DNA of 64,000 bases. Source: CF-39 sp035651155 (GTDB lineage Bacteria > Chloroflexota > Limnocylindria > P2-11E). Where the stretch lies: assembly GCA_035651155.1 (NCBI GenBank), contig DASRGG010000035.1:1-64000 (forward strand), given 5' to 3'. Positions 19,592 through 28,386 of this stretch are shown one piece after another (the stretch's first letter is position 1; every line of letters begins with the position of its first letter). A program made the translations under genes and the position numbers. Below the pieces are notes generated by a model that was not told where the DNA came from, searched no databases, and worked only from the letters and a program-made list of their open reading frames with translations.

Positions 19592-21668
19592 GCGGCGCCC
19601 CTTCCGTTCGCACCGACGCGAGCCAGCGGCGTACCGCATCGCAATCGATCGGCTTCGTCATGTGGTCCGCGGCGCCGAGGAGCCGCGCGTGGCCGTCGTC
19701 GTCCTCGACGGTCACCACGAGCACGGGAATGTGCGCGGTCGCGCGGTCGGCCTTGAGCGACCGCAGCACTTCGTCGCCGCGGCGGTCCGGCAGCCGCAGG
19801 TCGAGGATCACGGCGGTGGGGGCGCTGCGCGCGACGGCGGCCGTCGCGCTCGCGGCGGTCGGCGCGACCTCGACACGCAGACCTGCCTCGCGAGCCAGCT
19901 CGGACAGCAGCTCCGCGTCGGCGCGATCGTCCTCGACGACGAGGAGGCGGGGCCCGACGGGCGCGTCGGCGACGACGCCCTCGAGCACGACCCAGAACCG
20001 CGTGCCGCGGCCCTCCTGGCTCACGAAATCGATCGACCCGTGCTGCAGCTCGACGAGCCGCTTGGTGATCGCGAGGCCGAGGCCCGTCCCTGACGCCGCG
20101 CTGCGGCCCTCGTGCAGACGCTCGAACATGCCGAAGACGCGATCGCGCTTGTCCGGCGGGATCCCGATGCCCGTATCCGTCACGTCGAAGCGCAGGTCCG
20201 CACCCTCGATCCCAACGCGCAGCTCGACATCGCCGCCTGCCGGCGTGAACTTCACCGCGTTCGAGAGCAGATTGAGGAGCACCTGCCGCGTGCGGGCGGA
20301 GTCGACGAGCACGGTCACGTCGGGGACCTCCGGCGCGTCGAACCGCACGCCGCAGTCGGCGGCGAGCTGCGCCGCGGAGGCGACAACGGGCTCGAGCAGC
20401 GCGGGCAGCGGCAGCGCCTCGCGACGCAGCTGCAGACGGCCGGCCTCCACCTTCGACAGATCGAGGACGTCGTTGATGAGCTCGAGGAGATGCTGCCCGG
20501 CGGAACGGATGTTCGCGAGGTATCTGCTCTGCCGATCGGTGAGCGTACCCCGCAGCTGCTCCTGCAGCACCTCCGAAAAGCCGAGCACCGCGTTGAGCGG
20601 CGTCCGCAGCTCATGGCTCATGCTCGCGAGGAAGTCGGACTTCGCGCTCGTCGCAGCCTCGACCTCAGCATTGAGCTGGCGCAGGCCGGCGTTCGCCGCC
20701 GCGAGACGCTCGCGCTCGCGCTGGAGCAACAGGTACGCGATGGACAGCGCCGCCGCGAGCAGGCCCGCCGCGACGATGACGGCGAGGAGGGGTATCCCGA
20801 GCTGACGTGAGAGCGCGAGCTGGGTGGCGTACAGCGCCGCCGGATCGTCGAGCACCAAGAGCGTCCAGGCGGCGCCCGGGACAGCCGCCGCGACGGAGAG
20901 CCGCGGCATCGCATCCACCGACGTGACGGCGCCGGACGCAGTCTCGACGGAGGCGATCGAGACCCGGCTCAGGGGCACGCGGGCGGCGGTGCTCCCGATG
21001 ACCTGCGAACGGTGATCGAGCAGCAGGAGCTCGCGGCCCGGCTCCCGCAAGACCTCGACGCCGCTCAGGAGGACGCTCGGCCGCAGCGTGAGGTTCACGA
21101 CGCCCGTGACGGCTCCTGAATCGCCGCGCACGACCATCGCGAGCGCGACCAAGGCCGGCGAGTCCTGCGCGCGGGAGAGGAACGCCTCGCTCACGTACGG
21201 GCGGTCGGTCGTGACCGCGCCGCGGAAGTAGTCGCGGTCGGCGAAGCTCTGGCCGACGACGACGTCGTCCGGGTAGCGAGCGAGCATGACGCCGTCTCGA
21301 TCGAAGGCCGCGGCGCTGCCGATGTCCGGCCGCCCGTCCACGAGACTCGCGAGGAGCGTGCCGAGCCGAATGCGATCCCGCTCCCGAATCCCGCCGCCGA
21401 CCTCCGCGCGGGCGACGAAGTCACGCAGCTCGTCCGCGCGCCCCTCGACACGCGACCCGGCCAGCAAGCCCGCCAGCTCGGCCGACCGGCCCCGCTCGCT
21501 GTCGAGGCGCGTCCGCAGGTCAAGCAGCGAGGTCCGCAGCGCAAAGGAACCGAAGAAGAGAACGGGGCCCATGAGCATCGCGCACGAGAGGAGGCCGACG
21601 ACGACAGCGGTCAGGGCGCGACGAGACCGCTTGCTGTTGCCGTGCTCCACCGCAACCCCCTTCGGCAT
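19572..21668 (-). CDS. Membrane hybrid histidine kinase with Cache-type sensor: dCache, HisKA, HATPase, REC
   Basis: About 698 residues. A transmembrane helix (about 18-45) is followed by an extracytoplasmic PDC/Cache-like sensor with the characteristic DRDYFRGAVTTDRPYVSEAF, a second helix (about 290-315), a coiled coil, an H-box with H352 in FLASMSHELRTPLN, an HATPase (VTDTGIGIPPD, GTGLGLAI) and a C-terminal receiver (ILDLRLPDRRG). Cache domains often bind amino or carboxylic acids, but the ligand cannot be read here. I prefer the ATG at 21668; a GTG at 21683 and a GTG at 21650 behind AAGGGGG are alternatives. Kinase core and receiver are close paralogues of the protein at 11148. Confidence 0.88.
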   Translation of the reverse strand: MPKGVAVEHGNSKRSRRALTAVVVGLLSCAMLMGPVLFFGSFALRTSLLDLRTRLDSERGRSAELAGLLAGSRVEGRADELRDFVARAEVGGGIRERDRIRLGTLLASLVDGRPDIGSAAAFDRDGVMLARYPDDVVVGQSFADRDYFRGAVTTDRPYVSEAFLSRAQDSPALVALAMVVRGDSGAVTGVVNLTLRPSVLLSGVEVLREPGRELLLLDHRSQVIGSTAARVPLSRVSIASVETASGAVTSVDAMPRLSVAAAVPGAAWTLLVLDDPAALYATQLALSRQLGIPLLAVIVAAGLLAAALSIAYLLLQRERERLAAANAGLRQLNAEVEAATSAKSDFLASMSHELRTPLNAVLGFSEVLQEQLRGTLTDRQSRYLANIRSAGQHLLELINDVLDLSKVEAGRLQLRREALPLPALLEPVVASAAQLAADCGVRFDAPEVPDVTVLVDSARTRQVLLNLLSNAVKFTPAGGDVELRVGIEGADLRFDVTDTGIGIPPDKRDRVFGMFERLHEGRSAASGTGLGLAITKRLVELQHGSIDFVSQEGRGTRFWVVLEGVVADAPVGPRLLVVEDDRADAELLSELAREAGLRVEVAPTAASATAAVARSAPTAVILDLRLPDRRGDEVLRSLKADRATAHIPVLVVTVEDDDGHARLLGAADHMTKPIDCDAVRRWLASVRTEGAPLASAAR

Positions 21669-22022
21669 CCGTTCACCGTGCACGAGTGAGTATCTGCGAA
21701 GCGAGAAGAGTAATGCTGACGAGCCCGGCCCGGATAGTTACTGACGGCAGACAGATGCGATCCAGAAACCGGACAGGAATGAGAGCGCCTCACCCAATAT
21801 CTATTCCTAAGTCCCGCAGGACCTGGTCCGGGCGACCGGTCACGGTCGTGGCCAGCGGCGTGATGTCCGCTCTCGACGAAAGGCAGACGGCCCACCGTTC
21901 GGCACCGGCGAGCATGCCGCCGAAGGCGACGAGCGGCCCTGCATCTTCGCCGCCCGCGGACATGACGGGCGAGCGAGCGCTTTTCGTGACGCCGGCGACC
22001 TGCTTCTCTACAGTCGCACGTC
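21669..22022. other. Divergent intergenic region, no gene seen
   Basis: About 350 bases between a minus-strand kinase gene and the plus-strand gvpF remnant. Base composition is less GC-rich than its surroundings, with an AT-rich patch near 21790-21810. All frames are broken or short. It must carry promoters for both directions, but I could not find a convincing -35/-10 pair. Confidence 0.6.
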
Positions 22023-22825
22023 TTGGATGTGACGGTAGCGAAGCCCTTGGGGGATCAGCCGGTCGCCGAGGGCATCTACGTGTACTGCATCATCGAGAGC
22101 GCGGGGCCGCGCTCGTTGGGCAAGATCGGCATCGGCGGCCGCGCCGACGACGTCTTCACCGTCCTCCACCGCGAGCTCGCCGCGGTCGTGAGCCGCACGC
22201 CGCTCATGGTCTACGACCCGACGCGTGAGAACGCGCTCACACACGAGCACGTGAACGAGGTCGTGATGATCGACAGCGGCTTCACGCCGGTGCCGATGAG
22301 CTTCGGGACGCTCTTCAAGACAGAGGACGACATCGTCGAGTTCCTCAAGGACACCTACGACGCGCTGCGCGACGTGCTCCGCACGATGAAGGACAAGCTC
22401 GAGTTCGGCCTCAAGGTGAACTGGGATCGCAACACCGTGCTGGCGGACATCGAGCGCGACTGCGAGGAGATCCGCAGATCGAAGGCGAGCACGGGCATTC
22501 GACGTACTTCGCGCGGATGCAGCTCGGCCGCCTCGTGGAGCAGGCGCTCGCGGAGCGGTCCGAGATGTTCGTCCGTGAGATCTACGACGAGCTGCGCGAG
22601 TCCGCGATCGCGTCGCGCTAGAACAAGGTTATCGGGGACCGGATGATCACGAACGCGGCCTTCCTCGTCGAACGGGAGAAGGCCGCCGTGTTCGACAAGT
22701 CAAGTAAGGTGCAGGAGATCGGTCAGCGGTACGAGGGCGAGTTGAAGCTCACGTACACCGGTCCGTGGCCGGCGTACAGCTTCGTGACGATCCGTCTGCA
22801 GCTGGAGCGGAGCGCCGGGGTCTAG
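22023..22825 (+). pseudogene. gvpF: GvpF/GvpL gas-vesicle protein gene, frameshifted and with an internal amber stop
   Basis: The first 155 codons (TTG at 22023 or GTG at 22029) encode a GvpF/GvpL-type protein: IYVYCIIES, ELAAVVSRTPL, ALTHEHVNEVV, FTPVPMSFGTLF and KVNWDRNTV. Between about 22480 and 22500 the match jumps to another frame (STYFARMQLGRLVEQAL, EMFVREIYDEL). That frame meets TAG at 22619-22621 and then resumes in phase (IGDRMITNAAFLVERE) to 22825. The combined length, about 265 codons, is normal for the family. GvpF/GvpL proteins help to assemble gas vesicles; no gvpA or other gvp gene is nearby apart from the fragment at 22938. Two independent lesions favour a true pseudogene. 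Confidence 0.85.
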
Positions 22826-22937
22826 CGCGCTCCTGAACCAGCCTACGAGGAGGGCCGAGCCCACCAGGGCACGCGCGCAGGCGGAGGGACGCGGGGCAGG
22901 GACGCCGCGTCGGGATCGACCTGCCGGTGGAGCTGCG

Positions 22938-23130
22938 ATGCCCGTGCTTCGGTACGTGTACGCCTTCGTCCCCGCGAGCACGGCGGCCACGATCGACGCG
23001 GCGCGGCTCGACGGCATCGACGGTACGGCGGTGCGCGCGATCGTCGAGGGTCCGTTCGCGGCGGCCACGAGTGGCTCGCGCCCCGCGCCGACGCGCGCCA
23101 GTCGGTGAATGAGAAGCTTCTCGATCACTG
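22938..23130 (+). pseudogene. Second gvpF/gvpL-like fragment, 5' end only
   Basis: ATG at 22938 follows GGTGGAG and encodes VLRYVYAFVPA, then a segment ending VRAIVEGPFAAA, the usual N-terminal strand pattern of GvpF/GvpL. The frame runs into TGA at 23106. From about 23069 the continuation is in another frame (EWLAPRADARQSVNEKLLDH), corresponding to the helix after the first strand pair in these proteins. Similarity fades by about 23130 and the kinase gene follows. So only some 65 codons of a second gas-vesicle gene remain. The call rests on a short pattern and on the neighbouring gvpF remnant. The bases 22826-22937 before it hold nothing I recognise. Confidence 0.5.
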
Positions 23131-23240
23131 CTCGCCTCATCGCCGAGCTGGGGTACGAGCGAGCGTTCATCCGACAATGTATTTGCCCTCACGATGGCGT
23201 TGCCGCCACAGTGGCGGTCTTGATCACGCGAGACGGGGTG

Positions 23241-24431
23241 ATGAGGTTGCGTCGATACCTCGCGTCGTTCCGTGAGCGTACGGCTGAGCGCGACCGTACC
23301 CTCGAGCTCGATCGGGGTGTGCGGCGGATCCGGACCGCCGAGGAGGAGATCCGCGCCGAGCGCGACCGCCTCGAGCTCGTCCTGCGCAGCGTGCCGAACC
23401 CGATCATCGTCGTCGACAACGACGACCAGATCATCACCATGAACGCCGCGGCCCAGCGGCTCTTCGGCCGTCAGGGCAAGATCCAGCACGCGCTGGCGAA
23501 CGACGCGAAGTTCACCTCGTTCCTCGCGGAGCTCCGACTCGACCCCGCCCCCGAGCGCCGCTCCGAGCTCGTGCTCGTCGACCCCACGACCGGCGAGCGC
23601 CTCGAGATGGAGATCACCGCGACCGAGGTGCGCGACCATCACGGCGCCGTGGTCGCGATCGTGTCCGCGATGCAGGAGGTCGGTCGTCTTCGCGAGCTCG
23701 AGCGGCGCCGCCTGCAGCAGGTGCTCTTCGAGACAGAGAAGCTCGCGGCGACCGGCCGGCTCGCGGCGTCGATCGCGCACGAGATCAACAACCCGCTCGA
23801 GGCCGTCCAGAACTCGCTCTACCTCCTCGCGAACGTCGCTTCCGACGCGACGGAGCGCCGGTACCTCGAGATCGCGCAGCGCGAGACGCAGCGGATGTCG
23901 CGGATCCTTCGCCAGATGCTCGGCTTCTACAGGCCCACGCGCGACATGGCGCCGGTCGACATCAACATGATCATCGAGGAGGTCGAGGCGCTGATCGCGA
24001 AGCGCCTGCGCGAGGGCAAGGTCACGGTCGCGCGCGTCCTCGATCCGGACCTCGTGCACATCCTGGCCTCCGGCGACCAGATGAAGCAGGTCCTTCTCAA
24101 CCTGTTCCTCAACGCGGTGGAGGCGATGCCGCACGGGGGCACGCTCACGGTCACGACGCGCCACGTCAGCGAGAGCGAGCGCGAGGTGCCGTTCGACGCG
24201 GTGCGCATCGAGGTCGCCGACACCGGCCTCGGCATGGACGAGGAGACGCAGCAGCGGATCTTCGAGGCCTTCTACTCGACGAAGACCGAGCGCGGCACCG
24301 GGCTCGGCCTGTGGGTCTCGCACGGCATCGTCCTGGGGCACGGCGGCACGATGAAGGTGCGCAGCAAGGCCGGGCAGGGGACGACGTTCATCATCTCGCT
24401 GCCCGTCGCGGGACCGCCATCCGATGCCTGA
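23241..24431 (+). CDS. PAS-domain histidine kinase, NtrB-like
   Basis: About 396 residues from the ATG at 23241. An N-terminal coiled coil (about 5-45) leads to a PAS domain (LVLRSVPNPIIVVDNDDQII), a dimerisation helix with the H-box LAASIAHEINNPLEAV, and an HATPase with ADTGLGMDEE and GTGLGLWVSHGI. There is no transmembrane segment, so sensing is cytoplasmic. An open frame continues upstream to 23109, but its 44 residues overlap the gvp remnant and do not look like kinase sequence. Its end overlaps the next kinase gene by 8 nt, so the two are probably co-transcribed and work together. Confidence 0.88.
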   Translation: MRLRRYLASFRERTAERDRTLELDRGVRRIRTAEEEIRAERDRLELVLRSVPNPIIVVDNDDQIITMNAAAQRLFGRQGKIQHALANDAKFTSFLAELRLDPAPERRSELVLVDPTTGERLEMEITATEVRDHHGAVVAIVSAMQEVGRLRELERRRLQQVLFETEKLAATGRLAASIAHEINNPLEAVQNSLYLLANVASDATERRYLEIAQRETQRMSRILRQMLGFYRPTRDMAPVDINMIIEEVEALIAKRLREGKVTVARVLDPDLVHILASGDQMKQVLLNLFLNAVEAMPHGGTLTVTTRHVSESEREVPFDAVRIEVADTGLGMDEETQQRIFEAFYSTKTERGTGLGLWVSHGIVLGHGGTMKVRSKAGQGTTFIISLPVAGPPSDA

Positions 24432-25587
24432 GACGTGCGTCCTGGTCGTCGACGACGAGGAGAGCGTCGCGACGACGATCGCGGCGATCCTGAAGCTCGA
24501 CGGTCACGACGTCGTCGCCGTGACGAGCGGGGGCGAAGCGCTCCGTCTGCTCAACGAGCGGCAGTTCGACGTCGTGCTCACGGACCTCCGGCTGGGCGAC
24601 ATGGACGGGATCGAGATCCTGAAGGAGGTCCAGCGCACCGCGCCGGAGACCGTGGCGATCATGCTCACCGGGTACGCCTCGCTCGAGTCGGCGATCGCGG
24701 CGCTCCGGAGCGGCGCCTACGACTACCTCATGAAGCCGTCGGAGGTCGACAAGCTGCGCGCGACGGTGAACCGCGCGATCGAGCGCCGGCAGCTGCGCCG
24801 GCGCCTCCTCGAGCTCGAGGAGGTCGACCGCCTCAAGACGCAGTTCCTTTCCATGGCGTCACACGAGCTCCGGACGCCGCTGACGGCGGTGAGCGGCTTC
24901 ATTCAGGTCGCGCGGCGCCGCATCCTGCGCGCGACCGATCCGGAGAGCAGCCCGGACGACTGGCGGCAGGAGGCGGCGCGCTCGAGCGAGACGCTCGAGC
25001 TCGCGCAGCGTCAGGCGCGCCGCCTGGGCCGGCTCATCGACGAGCTGCTCGACGTGTCCCGGCTGCAGCTCGGACGGGTCGAGCTGCAGCCCAGCGAGGT
25101 CGACCTCGTGAACGCCGTGCGCGAGGTCATCGACCGCATGCGGCTCCTCTCGTCGACGCACCACATCGAGCTCGACAGCGACGTGGCGAGCGTCATCGTC
25201 ACGGCCGATCCCGACCGCATCGATCAGGTCTTCGAGAACCTGATCGGCAACGCGGTGAAGTACTCGCCGGACGGCGGCGACGTGCGCGTGCTGGTGCGGA
25301 CGACGGGCGACGAGGTGCACGTCGCGATCAGGGATGAGGGCATCGGCATCTCCCGCGACGAGCTCGACCGGATCTTCACTCTCTTCTACCGCTCGCCGGA
25401 CCCGCGCGCCAGCCACGTGGGCGGGCTCGGGCTCGGCCTCTACATCAGCCGCGAGATCGTGACGCGCCACAACGGCAGGCTGTGGGCGGAGAGCGGCGAC
25501 TCCGGGAGCACCTTCCACGTGACGCTCCCGCTCGCGAGCGCGAGGGCCGAGCCGCTCACAGGCCCCGCAGCAGCGACGCGAGGCTAA
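24424..25587 (+). CDS. Receiver-histidine kinase (REC-HisKA-HATPase)
   Basis: A 387-residue protein. An N-terminal receiver (VVDDEESVAT, LTDLRLGDMDG, DYLMKPSE) is joined by a short coiled coil to a HisKA domain (SMASHELRTPLTAV) and an HATPase (IRDEGIGISRDE, GGLGLGLYISREIV). Such REC-first kinases receive phosphate from another kinase, here most simply the PAS kinase whose gene overlaps this one by 8 nt. No DNA-binding output is encoded nearby. The last 32 nt overlap, on the opposite strand, the end of the XRE regulator gene. Confidence 0.9.
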   Translation: MPETCVLVVDDEESVATTIAAILKLDGHDVVAVTSGGEALRLLNERQFDVVLTDLRLGDMDGIEILKEVQRTAPETVAIMLTGYASLESAIAALRSGAYDYLMKPSEVDKLRATVNRAIERRQLRRRLLELEEVDRLKTQFLSMASHELRTPLTAVSGFIQVARRRILRATDPESSPDDWRQEAARSSETLELAQRQARRLGRLIDELLDVSRLQLGRVELQPSEVDLVNAVREVIDRMRLLSSTHHIELDSDVASVIVTADPDRIDQVFENLIGNAVKYSPDGGDVRVLVRTTGDEVHVAIRDEGIGISRDELDRIFTLFYRSPDPRASHVGGLGLGLYISREIVTRHNGRLWAESGDSGSTFHVTLPLASARAEPLTGPAAATRG

Positions 25588-25813
25588 CGCCGAGGCGCTT
25601 CGCGATGTGCGCGAGCGCCGGGAGCGACGGCGTGACGCGACCCGTCTCCATCTTCCACACGTACTGCTTCTCGAAGTAGACGCGGCCGCGCCGGTCGCCG
25701 CCGAGCTCGGCCATCGTCAGACCCTGCCGCCGCCGCAGCGTGCGGATGCGCCGCCCCACCCTCTTCGCGAGCGCGGCCTCGCCCGGGACGTCGGGATGGA
25801 CGCGCGCCGGCAC
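25556..25813 (-). CDS. Small XRE-family helix-turn-helix regulator
   Basis: An 85-residue protein with one Cro/C1-type helix-turn-helix domain (about 15-80): KRVGRRIRTLRRRQGLTMAE, then VWKMETGRVTPSLPALAHIA and the final KRLGVSLASLL helix. The loop after the first helices (GGDRRGRVYFEKQYV) is longer than usual. The GTG start lies directly after the hydrolase stop, in the same direction. Target unknown. The 3' end overlaps the kinase gene at 24424 by 32 nt on the other strand. Confidence 0.85.
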   Translation of the reverse strand: MPARVHPDVPGEAALAKRVGRRIRTLRRRQGLTMAELGGDRRGRVYFEKQYVWKMETGRVTPSLPALAHIAKRLGVSLASLLRGL

Positions 25814-26440
25814 CTATCGGCCCCTCGCGACGAAGTCGACGATCGCCGCGATCGCCTCGTCGCCGTACGGAGCGGCGAACATCGCCCGCGAGTGCTCCCT
25901 GCCGCCGAAGGCGAGCAGCGTCTTCGGCGTCGCGGCCGCGGCGAACGCGCGCAGGACATGCGGCCACGCGCCGAGCGTGTCCTGGTCGGCGCAGACGAAG
26001 AGCTTCCGGCCGGTGACGCGCCGCGAGAGCGCGTCGGGCGTCTCCTGGACCGGAGCGGAGATCGAGACGACGCACTCGACGTCGCCGTCGAAGCTCGACG
26101 CGAGGACCGCATGCCCGCCGAACGACGCTCCGACGAGCGCGATCTCCGCGGCGCCCTGTTCGCGCAGGGCGGCCTTCGCCGCGGCGAGGTCCGTCGCCGG
26201 CGACCACGGGCGGCCCGGGACGTACGCGTCGGTCTTCCCCGTCGAGCCGTCGTAGCCGCGGAGGTTCAGGGCGAGCACCGGCACCCCACGGGCGACGAAG
26301 CGCGGGGCGATCTCGCGCCATCCGCTGCCGTCCCACCGCGCGCCGTGCACGAGGATCGCCGCGCGGCGTGCGGGGAGCTCGCCGTACAGGTCGGCCTGCA
26401 GCGTCTCGGCGTCGCTTCCGATGCGGAGCGTTCGGCTCAC
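25814..26440 (-). CDS. Alpha/beta hydrolase
   Basis: A 208-residue alpha/beta-hydrolase-fold protein. The nucleophile elbow reads GASFGG with the expected serine; LVHGARWDGSGW near the N-terminus fits the oxyanion-hole strand; FVCADQDTLG supplies a likely catalytic acid and GREHSRAMF the histidine. There is no signal peptide. It sits between a 2-hydroxyacid dehydrogenase gene, which it overlaps by 4 nt (GTGA), and the XRE regulator, so the three are probably one transcript. The substrate cannot be told; these short family members include esterases and dienelactone-hydrolase-like enzymes. Confidence 0.8.
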   Translation of the reverse strand: MSRTLRIGSDAETLQADLYGELPARRAAILVHGARWDGSGWREIAPRFVARGVPVLALNLRGYDGSTGKTDAYVPGRPWSPATDLAAAKAALREQGAAEIALVGASFGGHAVLASSFDGDVECVVSISAPVQETPDALSRRVTGRKLFVCADQDTLGAWPHVLRAFAAAATPKTLLAFGGREHSRAMFAAPYGDEAIAAIVDFVARGR

Positions 26441-27399
26441 GGCACGGGATCGAGGAGCGGTCTCTTGTCGAGGAACGCGAGGATGTTCTCGGCGGCCCGC
26501 ACGGCCATCCGCACGCGCGTGCGCTCGGACGCGGACGCGATGTGCGGGAGGAGCACGGCGTTCTCGAGCTCGAGGAGCGCGGGCTCGACCTGCGGCTCCC
26601 GCTCGAAGACGTCGAGCCCCGCGGCAGCGATGACCCCGTCACGCAGCGCCTCCGCGAGCGCGCGCTCGTCCACGACCGGACCGCGCGAGCCGTTGATGAG
26701 GATCGCGGTCTTCTTCATCCGACGCAGCCGCTTCGCGTCGATGAGATGCCGCGTCTCGGGCATGAGCGGCACGTGCAGCGTGACGAAGTCGGACTGCGCG
26801 AGGAGCTCGTCGAGCGTGACGAAGCGCGCGCCGAGCTCCTCCTCGGCGGATTCGTTGCGGAACGCGTCCGTGTACAGGATCTTCATGCGGAAGCCCGTCG
26901 CGCGGCGCGCCATCGCGCGGCCGATGCGACCCATGCCGACGACGCCGAGGGTCGCCTCGTACACGTCGGTGCCGAGGAAGAGGAAGGGCGTCCATCCGCG
27001 GTACTTGCCGGCGCGCAGGAAGCGCTCGGCCTCCGGGAGGCGCCGGGCCGTCGCGAGCATGAGCGCGAAGATGCCGTCGGCGGTGGTCTCGTCGAGGATG
27101 CCCGGCGCGAAGGTGACCGGTATGCCGCGCTCGCGCGCCGCGCCGACGTCCACGTTGTCGTAGCCGGTGCCCATCGTCGCGATCATCCGCAGCTTCGAAG
27201 CGCCGCGGATCGCGCCGCCGGTGAGGGGATTCGCCGGGAGCGTGAACACGATCTCGGCGTCGCGCACGAGATCCGCGACCTCGTCGGCGGTCGGGACCGG
27301 CGGCTCGCTCGGGCCGACGCGGACGGTGCCGCGCGGGCGCAGCAGCTCGAGCGCCTTCTCGGGGACGGGACGCGTGACGACGATGAGGGGCGAGGCCAC
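26437..27399 (-). CDS. D-isomer-specific 2-hydroxyacid dehydrogenase
   Basis: A 320-residue NAD(P)-dependent dehydrogenase of the D-2-hydroxyacid family (glyoxylate/hydroxypyruvate reductase, phosphoglycerate dehydrogenase). The cofactor loop is GMGRIGRAMARR; catalytic residues fit the family: Arg in LINGSRGPVVDE, Glu in GLDVFEREP and His in VLLPHIAS. I took the GTG at 27399, giving VASPLIVVTRPVP as N-terminus; the open frame continues far upstream through a plus-strand gene and is not credible. Glyoxylate reductase is a reasonable guess, which could use glyoxylate from purine breakdown, but sequence alone does not fix the substrate. Confidence 0.88.
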   Translation of the reverse strand: MASPLIVVTRPVPEKALELLRPRGTVRVGPSEPPVPTADEVADLVRDAEIVFTLPANPLTGGAIRGASKLRMIATMGTGYDNVDVGAARERGIPVTFAPGILDETTADGIFALMLATARRLPEAERFLRAGKYRGWTPFLFLGTDVYEATLGVVGMGRIGRAMARRATGFRMKILYTDAFRNESAEEELGARFVTLDELLAQSDFVTLHVPLMPETRHLIDAKRLRRMKKTAILINGSRGPVVDERALAEALRDGVIAAAGLDVFEREPQVEPALLELENAVLLPHIASASERTRVRMAVRAAENILAFLDKRPLLDPVP

Positions 27400-27498
27400 C
27401 TGCCGTGAGCATACGTCGCGCGCTCGATGACGGCGTCGTGGACGCGCGGCTGCTTCCCGACCGCCTCGTTCCACAGCTCCTCGGGATATCGTCGGCAC

Positions 27499-28386
27499 GT
27501 GCCCGTACGCTCCACGCATCGCTCCAGCGCCCGCCCGCGGACCGCGGCCGTCGACGCCGTCGCGGCCCACAACGAGCGCATGTGGGACCGCCTCGCGCGC
27601 GCGGGCATCCCGTATACGCGCCCCCAGGGCCGACCGCCGCGCGACGCGCGGGGGAAGCGACGCTTCCTCGACGAGCTGACCTACGGCCACATCCGCGGCA
27701 TCCCGCTCGCGGGAAAGCGCGTCCTGTCCCTCGCGGGCGGCGGCGGCTGGGACCCCATCCTCTTCGCCGAGCTCGGGGCCGAGACGACGCTCTTCGATCT
27801 GTCGCCGCGCCAGCTCGCGACGGTGCGCGCGCTCGCGCGCGAGCGCGGGACGAAGCTGCGCTTCGTTCGCGGCGACATGCGCGATCTCTCGGCGTTCGGC
27901 GACGGCGAATTCGACCTCGTCTACCACCATCACTCCCTCGTCTTCGTTCCCGACGCGGCGCGCGTCGTCCGCGAGGTCGCGCGCGTGCTGGCGCCCGGCG
28001 GCATCTACGTCTTCTCGACGATGCACCCCGTCACGCTGCGCATGTACGAGACGTGGACCGGCACCGGTTGGGGATTCAAGCAGCGCTACGACGAGAACGG
28101 TCCGGTGCCGGTGAAGTCACCGACGTGGGAGTTCGACGACGTCAAGGTCGAGGCGCCGACGCTCGAGTACGCGCATCGCATCTCGGATCTCGTGAACGCC
28201 TGCGTGCGCGCGAAGCTCGTGGTCGACGGCCTCTGGGAGTGGTCACCGGGGGACGCGGGCGGCGAGCCGGGTTCGGACGACGAGCTCGAGCGCTACCTGC
28301 CCGCGTTCATCGCGATCCGCGCGCGCCGTCTCGACGCTCGCGCAGCACGCTACTCGCCTCGACGTACTGCGACACGATCTCGCTGA
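27499..28386 (+). CDS. Class I SAM-dependent methyltransferase
   Basis: A 295-residue protein with a Methyltransf_11-type fold: the SAM-binding strand is KRVLSLAGGGGWDPILFAEL, followed by ETTLFDLS, the acidic FVRGDMRDLSAF and the VYHHHSLVFVPD strand. Downstream is the usual VREVARVLAPGG. I chose GTG at 27499, which trims an unconvincing 24-residue extension. It is divergent from the dehydrogenase gene across about 100 bases and convergent with the DUF5808-like gene, with 80 nt of overlap at the 3' ends. Substrate unknown. Confidence 0.8.
   Translation: MPVRSTHRSSARPRTAAVDAVAAHNERMWDRLARAGIPYTRPQGRPPRDARGKRRFLDELTYGHIRGIPLAGKRVLSLAGGGGWDPILFAELGAETTLFDLSPRQLATVRALARERGTKLRFVRGDMRDLSAFGDGEFDLVYHHHSLVFVPDAARVVREVARVLAPGGIYVFSTMHPVTLRMYETWTGTGWGFKQRYDENGPVPVKSPTWEFDDVKVEAPTLEYAHRISDLVNACVRAKLVVDGLWEWSPGDAGGEPGSDDELERYLPAFIAIRARRLDARAARYSPRRTATRSR

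Noticed and set aside
18732..22621. Reassigned TAG codon explaining the two in-frame ambers
   Set aside because: Many intact genes here end in TAG (for example those ending at 22825, 25814, 41380, 41383, 51810 and 60131), and the gvpF copy also has a frameshift. Mutation or base error is simpler.
23180..23215. Small palindrome CCGCCACAGTGGCGG as an operator
   Set aside because: A single 15-bp near-palindrome in GC-rich DNA with no clear promoter around it is not enough to call a site.
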